Notes under the pieces: generated by a model
The model's database searches: none
Told to the model about the DNA's origin: nothing
What the model saw: the letters and a program-made list of their open reading frames with translations, nothing else
Shown: positions 12,901 through 21,787 of the stretch, piece after piece
Position numbering within the stretch: the first letter of the stretch is position 1
Layout: every line of letters starts with the position of its first letter
NCBI RefSeq assembly: GCF_036373705.1
Contig: NC_089863.1
Location: 5,453,357 to 5,517,356, forward strand
DNA length: 64,000 nt
Source: Amia ocellicauda
Taxonomy: Eukaryota; Chordata; Actinopteri; Amiiformes; Amiidae
Direction of reading: 5' to 3'
Made by a program: the position numbers and the translations under genes

Positions 12901-15900
12901 GCACAAAATCTTCTTTGTAAGCAGGGGTTCCACCGTAGTTACTTGAAGACAAAGTCTTTGAGGAAAGCAGGGCCCTGTTCGTTCCAAGGGTCAAGTTTCT
13001 TAAGACTCAAATAGCTATTTAAATGACTGACACTTTCGTATACAGTCGACTTAGTCAATTGTCCAGCTGTAAAACTCCACTGATCAGGTGGGCACAGGCG
13101 GGCAGCGCAGTCTGTAAAGTTCTTTATTTAATAAAGTCCTTTAAAAGAATTCTTCGTACGGCTCAATCTCCTTCTCCCAGTTTAACTCTTCTGTTGCCGG
13201 CAAAGACTTGGTTGGTTTCTGGTTCCGGTTCTGGCAACAGAGCTACAGGTTGAGCTGTGGCAGCTAGGTACTGGTTCAGGTGAGAGAGAGAGAGAAAGAC
13301 TGTCCGCTGTTCCTTATAGTCTGTCAGATCAATAGGTGATTGGTCCCTGAGTTCTTGAGATTGGATTTCGGTTTCAGCCCCCAGTGTCCTATTGGAGGGG
13401 GGCTTGATTTATGACTGATGTCAATCCATGCCATCTTTTGGAAATGCCGGTTGGCCTGGCTTCGTAGCTCTATGTCGGGATTTCGGCTCTCATCCACTTC
13501 AAAGAGTTTTTATCACCTACAGGCCCCTTTCTCCAGACATCTCATAGCAGAATTCAAAACTATTTGGCCTCTTCTCGGTGCCATCCTCCCCAAAACTTTC
13601 ACTTTGATGCAAACCAGTTCCAATCTGATGAGCTAAGGAAATCTGATAACTTTGGGGGGGGAGAGGTCTTCTTTAGATCAGCGCTTCAGCTCAGAGCCCA
13701 AATGCTCTTATCCAAATACACCCAACATAACGCTACAATAGAGTGTCCCACTTATGAAAATTATTGCCCACCCCTGCAGTAGAATCAATGAAAACAACAA
13801 AACTAATAGCCTATTGTTTATTAAATACATAAATGTTTTTATTTATGTATCACGTCATGGATCGCATTGAATGTTAAACAGATTGTCGTGGTACTAAGTA
13901 GCCTAGAGTCTCGGAGATGAGACAAACGCATTATTAGACGAGCTATAATGTAGGCTATATACTACACTAATACACCGATCAGCCATAACATTATGACCAC
14001 CTGCCTAATATTGTGTAGTGCCGCCAAAACAGCCCAGGTCTGCGGCTACGCAGCCCCATATGCAACAAACTGCGATGCACTGTGTGTTCTGACACCTTTC
14101 CATCAGAACCAGCATGAACTTTTTCAGCAGTTTGAGCTACAGTAGCTCGTCTGTTGGATCGGACCACACGGGCCAGCCTTCGCTCCCCACGTGCATCAAT
14201 GAGCCTTGGCCGCCCATGACCCTGTCGCTGGTTCACCACTTTTCCTTCCTTGGACCACTTTTGATAGGTACTGACCACTGCAGACTGGGAACACCCCACA
14301 AGAGCTGCAGTTTTGGAGATGCTCTGACCCAGTCGTCTAGCCATCACAATTTGGCCCTTGTCAAAGTCGCTCAGATCCTTAAGCTTGCCCATTTTTCCTG
14401 CTTCTAACACATCAATTTTGAGGACAAAATGTTCACTTGCTGCCTAATATATCCCACCCACTGACAGGTGCCATGATAACGAGATTATCAGTGTTATTCA
14501 CTTCACCTGTCAGTGGTCTTAATGTTATGGCTGATCAGTGTATAAAAGCCATTATGTACTGGAATAAGCCATGCTTTTTATGTAACAACTGAGAAAACAA
14601 CATAGTTATGGCATGAATTGAGACAAATGCACATTTGTGCACAAAACAGCACAAAACAATTTCAAAGAGGAACAATTCTGTGTTGATGCAGTTAATCACA
14701 CGATGCTGCTGCAGCATCACTCACGCAGTTAGTGAACTTTAGCTGCCTCTTTACAGTTGGAGTCCGTGCGACCCCAGCAGTGCCCTTCTTCTGCAGATCG
14801 GCTGGATTTAGTCTGGAATCTGCGGGTGGTTAAACTTCAGATTCAACTTGTGAACAGATGATAAGCCTCTGTATTCATTCTTGCACATTTTCTTTTATAA
14901 ATAGCTTACAGCACAGAGTACAAAAATTACTGTGCCGTCATATTTTCCATTTCCATTAACCCCCCCCCCCCCCCAAATGTTGTAATGTTTGATGCCTTGA
15001 ACTTAATTGTATTTGTATTGCACTTATGTTGTAAGTCACCCAATAAATACAAATAATAATAATAAAATGTCATTCATTTTCGGTGATTAACTGCCGGGAT
15101 GCCCCAATTCTGATCTGCTATTCCTGTCTTGTCCTCCCCCAGGAGCTGTAGAGGCCAGCGCTCTCCCTGACTCTGGGAAAAGGTCTCCCACTGAGCAGCA
15201 GCCCTGTGAGCAGGAGTGGGGCTCCAGTCTGAGGCAGGACACAGAGCCCACAGCTACTGAAGACAACAAGAGTCTGTCTGAGCAGCACGGGAGCAGACAC
15301 GGTGAAATGGAGCTCAGTGGACTGGAGTCTGGCCACATGGCGGAGCCACAGACTGTGGGTTTAACACAGGGACTCGGGGCACTGGGGTCTGAGTGTGGAC
15401 CCAGTGCAGCTGGTGCTGAACCAGACTCTGCCAGTACACAGTGTGGGCCCAGTGTGGCGTCTGTACACATTAAGACAGAGGACAGTGAGCTGGAGTGGGA
15501 AATGCATACAGCTGTGAAAGAGGAACCCTGTGATCTTAGAATAGACAATATTACAGGAGGCCTCTGTAAACTGGAGCCGCAGCTTCCGGTAGATGCGCTG
15601 TGTGACGCTGACTCTGGTGCCTTGAGGACGGGGCTCAGTGGAGGCAGTGTCAGTGCAGTGAAGGGTGAGAGCCCATCTTCACACTGCAGACAGCTGCGTC
15701 CTGGACCCTCCAGCTCTGACTTTCCCCCCTCAAACACATCTAGGAATCATCAGGGCTGCCATTGCTGCCCCAAGTGTGAGAAAACGTATAGGAACTTTGG
15801 AAGCTTCAAAAAACACCAATGCATTCCTACAAGGAAAAGAGTGCACTGCTGCAGCCTGTGTGGGAAGGGCTTCACCAGTGCATCAAGACTGACAACTCAC

Positions 15901-16719
15901 CAGCGCATTCACACAGGAGAGAACCCGTACAGCTGCTCCCAGTGTGGGAAGATCTTCAGTCATGCAGGACACCTTAAACGTCACCAGCGCATTCACACAG
16001 GGGAGAAACCGTACAGCTGCTCCCAGTGTGGAAAGAGCTTCAGTCAGGTAGTACACCTTAAACTTCACCAGCGCATTCATACGGGGGAGAAACCCTACAG
16101 TTGCACACTGTGTGGGAAGAGCTTCAGACTTGCAAACACCCTTAAATTACACCAGCACATTCACACAGGGAAGAAACCATACAGCTGCACCCTGTGTGGG
16201 AAGGGCTTCAGTCAGGTAGGACAACTTAAATGTCACCACCTCACTCATACGGGGGAGAAACCATACCGCTGCTCTCAGTGTGGGAAGAACTTCGCTCAGG
16301 CAGCAAACCTTAAATCTCACCAGCGCATTCACACAAGTGAGAAACCATACATCTGCTCCCAGTGTGGGAAGAGCTTTCGTCATTTAGAAAGCCTTAATTC
16401 TCACCAGCACATTCATACAGGAGAGAGACCCTACAGCTGCACACGGTGTGGGAAGTGCTTCAGTCTGGGAAGCACCCTTAAATCTCACCTGCGCATTCAC
16501 ACAGGGGAGAAACCCTACAGCTGCTCCCAGTGTAGGAAGAGCTTCACTCAGGCAGCAAACCTTAAACGTCACCAGCGCATTCACATGGGAGAGAAACCGT
16601 ACAGCTGTTCCCATTGTAGGAAGAGCTTCACCCAGGCACCAAACCTTAAGCGTCACCAGCAGATTCACACAAGGGAGAAATCGCACAGGAGCTCCAAGAG
16701 TGGGAAGAGATTCAGTTAG
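9917..16719 (+). CDS. C2H2 zinc-finger protein, two exons, 605 aa
   Basis: Probable nuclear DNA-binding transcription regulator. Exon 1 (9917-10157) encodes a basic, heptad-like N-terminus starting [11 protein letters not shown] and rich in R, E and A; it ends at CCCTAG|GTAAC in phase 1. Exon 2 (15143-16719) begins after CCTCCCCCAG and continues in frame, giving 606 codons including stop. After an acidic, serine-rich spacer there is one degenerate finger, ten regular C2H2 fingers joined by TGEKPY-type linkers (one TGENPY, one TGKKPY, one TSEKPY, one MGEKPY), and a dead last finger lacking its cysteines. No KRAB or SCAN domain is visible; the N-terminal exon type is common in fish ZNF families. 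The 5-kb intron is filled with Tc1 and hAT pieces. Confidence 0.85.
10445..10615. repeat. CAGAGGTGGAAAGAGTACT repeat
   Basis: Dispersed repeat with the internal motif CTCAAGTAGAAGTACTGTTAC, probably one end of a non-autonomous hAT-type element. A near-identical copy is at 50449-50610 and a diverged one at 3358. It lies in the zinc-finger intron. Confidence 0.65.
10650..11100 (-). mobile_element. Tc1/mariner fragment (decayed)
   Basis: Minus-strand translation gives pieces of the C-terminal third of a Tc1 transposase (region around [10 protein letters not shown]) with several stops and frameshifts. The same family is seen in opposite orientation at 17370-17870 and in the second unit at 50640-50990. 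Present in both units, so it was inserted before the segmental duplication. Confidence 0.75.
11370..11842 (+). pseudogene. hAT transposase C-terminal remnant
   Basis: The plus-strand frame at 11552-11842 carries the hAT dimerisation-region pattern ([11 protein letters not shown], then [23 protein letters not shown]). Upstream, in a broken frame from about 11370, is [20 protein letters not shown], also typical of this family (related to domesticated GTF2IRD2/ZBED-like proteins). The N-terminal half is absent and terminal repeats were not found. It lies in the zinc-finger intron; unit 2 lacks it. Confidence 0.75.
11860..13720. other. Intronic interval without recognised features
   Basis: Short open frames only, with no domain pattern. 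Composition shifts from A/T-rich (11860-12660) to mixed (12700-13700). It could be a decayed LTR-type or DNA element, but no terminal repeats were seen. It is absent from the equivalent intron in unit 2. Confidence 0.4.
13973..14540 (-). mobile_element. Tc1/mariner, internally deleted (568 bp)
   Basis: Terminal inverted repeats CACCGATCAGCCATAACATT and its mirror ending GGCTGATCAGTG, flanked by TA on both sides. The minus-strand frame 14410-13991 (139 aa) encodes the helix-turn-helix DNA-binding half of a Tc1 transposase (starts near [16 protein letters not shown]); the DDE catalytic half is deleted. It sits at the same TA site that holds a different Tc1 element in unit 2 (54196-55416). Confidence 0.88.
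14960..15065 (+). repeat. SINE/LINE 3' tail
   Basis: Tail motif GTTGTAAGTCACCCAATAAA followed by (AAT)n, a diverged member of the dispersed fish tail family (GTAAGTC.CCCTGGATAAGGG type). A poly-C run precedes it at 14960. Confidence 0.6.
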
Positions 16720-17350
16720 ACAATCAACCTTAAATCTCAGCAGTGTATTCATACTAGAGAGAATCTGTACTGGATTGAATTTTTACATTTAAATTACACA
16801 AACAGTTATGTTAATAGTTCTATGTGTCAGTGCTATATGTGTCTCTGTATTGTAACAGTCCATTCCTACTCTTTTCTTCAGTCACCAGTAAATTACAATT
16901 CTGAGTCATAACATGGTGGGGGGTGTAATTTATGGACGACTGCATCTTCATTTTACACCCCAAAAAGGCAGTCCACAACAAACCACAAAGTAGTCACTAC
17001 CACAGTAATTTTATTTAGCTCTGATTGTCAGCATTTTTAGGAATGACCAGAAGACAGCTGCTGACTTTGACACACCTGTGACTGTAAGAAAGTTCAACCA
17101 TGAAAAGTTAAACAGTTGTTTTTTTGGTCATGTGTTAGTCATAGTTTCTCGTTTAGAATTTAGAATGAATGCTTTAATTTTGTCTCCTGATCACATAAGA
17201 AACACTGAATATTTAGTCTGCTGAGTTAAAGTAGTGTAAAGCAGCTGATCAAAGTAGATCTTTTTCAGGCACAGCAGTTAGACATGAGTGTTTGTCTGGG
17301 AAATTCACACAATTCTGTGTCTGACTCCATTCTCCAGCAGTGAACGTCAC
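16720..17350. other. 3' region of zinc-finger gene, duplicated
   Basis: Non-coding sequence following the zinc-finger stop. It is matched by 58075-58610 after the second zinc-finger copy, with small deletions in each. It marks the right side of the shared unit. No clear polyadenylation signal could be assigned. Confidence 0.6.
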
Positions 17351-17364
17351 TCATCTGTACTACA

Positions 17365-17870
17365 TTGCATTACATGTGTACTGCATTTTCCTGGCATGGT
17401 TTGGGTCCACTTGTCCTCTTAGAGGGATGGGTCACTGCAGATCATTACAGAGTTCTTCTGAGTGATCACCCTTATCCTATGGAGAAACATTTCTCTCCTG
17501 ATGGGAGTGGTCTCTTCCAGGATGACAATGTCCCCATCCACAGGGCACGAGGGTCACTGAATGGTGTGATGAGTATGAAAATGATGTGAATCATATGCTA
17601 TGGCCTTCACAGTCACCAGATCTCAACCCAATTGAACACCTATGGGAGATTTTGGGCCGACATGTTAGACAGCGCTCTCCACCACCATCATCAAAACCCC
17701 AAATGAGGGAATATCTATTGGAAGAATGGTGTTCATCCCTCCAGTAGAGTCCAGAGACTCGTAGAATATGTGCCAAGAGCATTGAAGCTGTTCTGGAAAC
17801 TCATGGTACCCAACACCTTACTGAGACACTTTGTTGGTTTTTACTCTCATTTGTCACCCGTCTGTATATG
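17365..17870 (+). mobile_element. Tc1/mariner fragment (decayed)
   Basis: Plus-strand frames give the catalytic-half pattern of a Tc1 transposase: FSWHGLGPLV, FQDDN with the second catalytic Asp, then in another frame [14 protein letters not shown] with the Glu. Stops and frameshifts separate them. Same family as the fragments at 10650 and 50640. Confidence 0.8.
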
Positions 17871-18487
17871 CTGCTGTAATACTAATAATACTAATGCACT
17901 TTCATGTTGCATAAGATATAATATTTTATGTTCATGCTGTTTTTATAACTGGTTATTTATGTTTTATAATTATATAAGCTTGCTAAGATCTGTGCATGCA
18001 GATTTCTACATCAGTTTACATAGTTCATTGCATCAAGTTTTTTATTCGTTTTTCACATTTAAGTATATGCACTTGTTTTTTTAACTAAGAAAAATACTTT
18101 ATTATGCAATGTAAATCTAGTGTTTTTGCCGTGAAATTATGTGTGATTTTCATAAGCAAAAACAGTACATTTTATCCAATTGTTTGTCATTTTCGTATCA
18201 AAGCTGTTTTATAGAGCAGCCGCACATTTTGCAGTTGATGCATTTTTTGTAGTTCAAAATATAGGCGGCTCTAGTGTTAATAAATTAAAATCTATCTGAT
18301 TTATTGTCATGCAAAATAGTGTCTCTCATGCACAGTTCAGAATAAAACAAAAAAGGAAATTAAGTGTGTGTTTATTTTCACACAGCAAAGCCGGTTACTA
18401 TCAAGTAACTTTAGCCTAACTTACAAGCTCAGAGGAGATGACTAGACTAGAAGAACTGAGAAATTGAAAATGGAAAATGGAAAAATA

Positions 18488-18565
18488 ACACACACACACA
18501 CACACACACTCACACTCACATACTCACTCATGCCCACACACACACACACACACATACACACATAT
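18488..18565. repeat. (CA)n microsatellite
   Basis: CA/CT/TA dinucleotide tract directly abutting the left end of the Tc1 element at 18567; its TA-rich edge served as the insertion site. Confidence 0.85.
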
Positions 18566-18566
18566 A

Positions 18567-19787
18567 CACTCACCTAAAGGATTATTAGGAACACCATACT
18601 AATACTGTGTTTGACCCCCTTTCGCCTTCAGAACTGCCTTAATTCTACGTGGCATTGATTCAACAAGGTGCTGAAAGCATTCTTTAGAAATGTTGGCCCA
18701 TATTGATAGGATAGCATCTTGCAGTTGATGGAGATTTGTGGGATGCACATCCAGGGCACGAAGCTCCCGTTCCACCACATCCCAAAGATGCTCTATTGGG
18801 TTGAGATCTGGTGACTGTGGGGGCCAGTTTAGTACAGTGAACTCATTGTCATGTTCAAGAAACCAATTTGAAATGATTCGACCTTTGTGACATGGTGCAT
18901 TATCCTGCTGGAAGTAGCCATCAGAGGATGGGTACATGGTGGTCATAAAGGGATGGACATGGTCAGAAACAATGCTCAGGTAGGCCGTGGCATTTAAACG
19001 ATGCCCAATTGGCACTAAGGGGCCTAAAGTGTGCCAAGAAAACATCCCCCACACCATTACACCACCACCACCAGCCTGCACAGTGGTAACAAGGCATGAT
19101 GGATCCATGTTCTCATTCTGTTTACGCCAAATTCTGACTCTACCATCTGAATGTCTCAACAGAAATCGAGACTCATCAGACCAGGCAACATTTTTCCAGT
19201 CTTCAACTGTCCAATTTTGGTGAGCTTGTGCAAATTGTAGCCTCTTTTTCCTATTTGTAGTGGAGATGAGTGGTACCCGGTGGGGTCTTCTGCTGTTGTA
19301 GCCCATCCGCCTCAAGGTTGTACGTGTTGTGGCTTCACAAATGCTTTGCTGCATACCTCGGTGGTAACGAGTGGTTATTTCAGTCAAAGTTGCTCTTCTA
19401 TCAGCTTGAATCAGTCGGCCCATTCTCCTCTGACCTCTAGCATCAACAAGGCATTTTCGCCCACAGGACTGCCGCATACTGGATGTTTTTCCCTTTTCAC
19501 ACCATTCTTTGTAAACCCTAGAAATGGTTGTGCGTGAAAATCCCAGTAACTGAGCAGATTGTGCAATACTCAGACCGGCCCGTCTGGCACCAACAACCAT
19601 GCCACGCTCAAAATTGCTTAAATCACCTTTCTTTCCCATTCAGACATTCAGTTTGGAGTTCAGGAGATTTTCTTGACCAGGACCACACCCCTAAATGCAT
19701 TGAAGCAACTGCCATGTGATTGGTTGGTTAGATAATTGCATTAATGAGAAATTGAACAGGTGTTCCTAATAATCCTTTAGGTGAGTG
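18567..19787 (-). mobile_element. Tc1/mariner DD36E element, copy A (1221 bp)
   Basis: Complete element: TIR CACTCACCTAAAGGATTATT at the left and its mirror at the right, with TA on each side. It carries one intact minus-strand transposase frame (19639-18599). Copies B and C lie at 54196-55416 and 59731-60942. Confidence 0.95.
18599..19639 (-). CDS. Tc1/mariner transposase, DD36E type, intact 346 aa
   Basis: DNA cut-and-paste transposase. The N-terminal half has two helix-turn-helix-like segments (about residues 7-45 and 66-115, with an RRP motif at 117-119). The catalytic triad is D155 (SDESRF), D246 (FQQDNAPCH) and E283 (NPIEHLW), giving 36 residues between the last two. Classical Tc1 has 34, so this fits the DD36E group (Incomer type). 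A glycine-rich turn precedes VMVWGMFSW. No stop or frameshift. It differs from copy B by only a few residues, so the family moved recently. Whether it is expressed is unknown. Confidence 0.92.
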   Translation of the reverse strand: MGKKGDLSNFERGMVVGARRAGLSIAQSAQLLGFSRTTISRVYKEWCEKGKTSSMRQSCGRKCLVDARGQRRMGRLIQADRRATLTEITTRYHRGMQQSICEATTRTTLRRMGYNSRRPHRVPLISTTNRKKRLQFAQAHQNWTVEDWKNVAWSDESRFLLRHSDGRVRIWRKQNENMDPSCLVTTVQAGGGGVMVWGMFSWHTLGPLVPIGHRLNATAYLSIVSDHVHPFMTTMYPSSDGYFQQDNAPCHKGRIISNWFLEHDNEFTVLNWPPQSPDLNPIEHLWDVVERELRALDVHPTNLHQLQDAILSIWANISKECFQHLVESMPRRIKAVLKAKGGQTQY

Positions 19788-20039
19788 TATATATAATTGA
19801 TACAGAAAATCTCAAGTTATTTCTAAGCCAATTTTAACTGACTTGATTGCACTTTTTCCTGTGTTTTAACTGTTCCCATTTTGTCCTGTGCAAAGCGCTT
19901 GGTAGAGATTCTCCATATGAAATAAAATACTGATTTGGTTACTTTAAGTGCAGTGTCATTTTATTGAGACCATGAACAAACCTAGACTGGGGTATAAATC
20001 TGCCTCCCCAGAAAATGTCCATTCCCTCAATTCAATAGT

Positions 20040-20290
20040 GATACATGCTTCTTGCATTACTAATACTTGTTTGATTGATTTCCCCCTTGCTCCCTTTCCC
20101 ATAGCCCTTGACCGTGACCCTACATCTTGACAGCACTTAGCTTTTACCGTCCAGGATGTAGGAAGTCACTTACTGTACTTACCTGTGTAAATTGGAAGTT
20201 GTAAGTGTATTATATTTTGAATTGCTCTGTTTAATGTAAATTTGAATTTGTAATGTTTGATGCCTTGTACTTTAACTATATTCTTCCACT
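20040..20290 (+). repeat. Dispersed LINE/SINE 3' segment
   Basis: Matches 31020-31145 (in reverse) and 31300-31600: TTAGCTTTTACCGTCCAGGATGTAGGAAGT and the later TTGTAATGTTTGATGCCTTG. A dispersed family whose tail resembles the GTAAGTCGCCCTGGATAAGG group. Confidence 0.6.
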
Positions 20291-20294
20291 TGCA

Positions 20295-20450
20295 CATTTC
20301 TTAGCAGACACCTTTATTAGCCAGGTCAAATTACAATTGTTACAATACATCATGATATTTTGACATACAATTACCCATTTATACAGCTGGGATTTTAATG
20401 GAGCAATCTAGGTACAGTATCTTGCTCAAGGGTACAACATTTCTATATTT
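20295..20450 (-). repeat. tRNA-derived SINE body, minus strand
   Basis: The reverse complement reads TTGAGCAAGATACTGTACCT, then AATGGGTAATTGTATG and a degenerate tail (GACCTGGCTAATAAAGGTGTCTGC). This is the body of a common fish tRNA-derived SINE family, recalled from general knowledge. The tRNA-like head is missing. Confidence 0.6.
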
Positions 20451-20651
20451 TATGTGGATGTGGGTTGAATGATGCAAGTGGGACAGATTAAATATGCTAA
20501 TGACCGGTGCCAACGGTGCTTCAGGCACCCTGAATTATTACAGGAAGGTTGGTGATTAATTTAACCATGTTTACCTCATGCCCTGAAAGTGTCAACTGAA
20601 CAGTGAGTGTATTTTAATTACTGTCTCTGTTTGCTATAGACTTCTCCAGAC

Positions 20652-20924
20652 ATGGAAAGAAAGGCAGATACACGCAGGCCCTGTTTAAACATTAAGTTCA
20701 ATATAGTTCCTATTTGGAAACAAATTCTTGGGACAGGAGTTTCAGTCAATCAGCTGTATTTTTTAATGAATTCACATCAGGACCTCAAGGTCTGTTCCAA
20801 TTTCCAATTTCCTGGTTACAAGCAGTTCTATTACCCACCAGAAGAGGTGCTCTACAGAGAGAGGTGGCAGTCCTCTGTCTTCCCATTGGAGGAGGCAGTG
20901 ACACAGAATGAAAACGGCCAATAA
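20652..20924 (+). CDS. Unrecognised 90-codon frame, possible exon
   Basis: Open frame starting MERKADTRRPCLNIKFN and ending EEAVTQNENGQ. A plausible acceptor (TTTGCTATAG) precedes it at about 20640. The residue composition looks protein-like (aromatic-rich middle, PPEEVLYRERW), but no family was recognised, there is no matching copy in the window, and no partner exon was found. It may be a chance frame in decayed repeat DNA. Confidence 0.25.
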   Translation: MERKADTRRPCLNIKFNIVPIWKQILGTGVSVNQLYFLMNSHQDLKVCSNFQFPGYKQFYYPPEEVLYRERWQSSVFPLEEAVTQNENGQ

Positions 20925-21144
20925 TAAAATCATAAAATTTTGCATAATAGTGACAGTTCGCTGGGTTCTCACATAAACAGTAACAAATGCTCACAAGACA
21001 TTGAACAAAAGGGCAGTGGGATTTTTGCATTTACATTGAATTAATCTCACACATAGAATAAAAGCAATAAGTATAAGTATTCAGAAAAGTATTGATTGTT
21101 CATATTAAAAAGCAGTAGTATAATTACTTATGAAAAGCATTGAT

Positions 21145-21205
21145 CATTATTATTATTATTTATTTCTGAGCAGACACCCTTATCCAGGATAGAGAGATCA
21201 ATAAT
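21145..21205 (-). repeat. SINE tail plus (ATT)n
   Basis: Reverse complement of the TGGATAAGGGTGTCTGC tail, next to an ATT run. Confidence 0.6.
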
Positions 21206-21304
21206 AAAATAATAAATAATAATCAATAATAAAAGTGCACATTATACAAATACAGTATAAAATTACAGATTAAACATAATACAATTACATTCATTCATAT
21301 AAAC

Positions 21305-21644
21305 CAGGGGTTCCCAATATCTGGTGATGGAGGGCCAACTTCCAGAGGTTGCATGGGATGGGGGGCCACAGTAGAAAATGAACCACAGATGAAAACAAAA
21401 TATGTCCCAAATCATAGCTTTGTATTTCCTACACATTTCTGTTAGGGAACATTTTTGAACTTTAATTGTTGTTTTATTATTTCCCCCCAAGTTACATGTG
21501 CAATTTGTAACCGAAAATGTTCAAAAAGTGTAAAAATATAGTAAAGGTTCAGAAAATGGGGGGTTGAAGGTTGGCTTTGTGGGGCCACAACAAACATCCC
21601 CGAGGGTCACATTTGGCCCCCAGGCCACACTTTGGGAACCCCTG
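21305..21644. mobile_element. hAT-type MITE, 340 bp
   Basis: Inverted ends CAGGGGTTCCCAA and TTTGGGAACCCCTG, flanked by a perfect 8-bp duplication ATATAAAC (21297-21304 and 21645-21652). No transposase. The 8-bp duplication and CAGGGG ends place it in the hAT group as a non-autonomous element. Confidence 0.9.
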
Positions 21645-21787
21645 ATATAAACCCTTCACTGATCAATACAAGGAATTCTCTCAATGTCCTGCAATGCCTT
21701 AGAACAGACCCTCCTCCTGCTGTGACTCTTTGTACACAGCCAGGGCTGGGAGAACACACTTTTGGATGTATTCGACATATTTTGTAA

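Noticed and set aside
15883..16752. Minus-strand frames opposite the zinc fingers (repeats of [20 protein letters not shown])
   Set aside because: Periodic antisense shadow of the 84-bp zinc-finger repeat; the plus strand has the clear C2H2 pattern.
18987..19719. Plus-strand frames inside the Tc1 elements (78, 85 and 63 codons), repeated in all three copies
   Set aside because: Their repetition only reflects the conserved transposase gene on the opposite strand.
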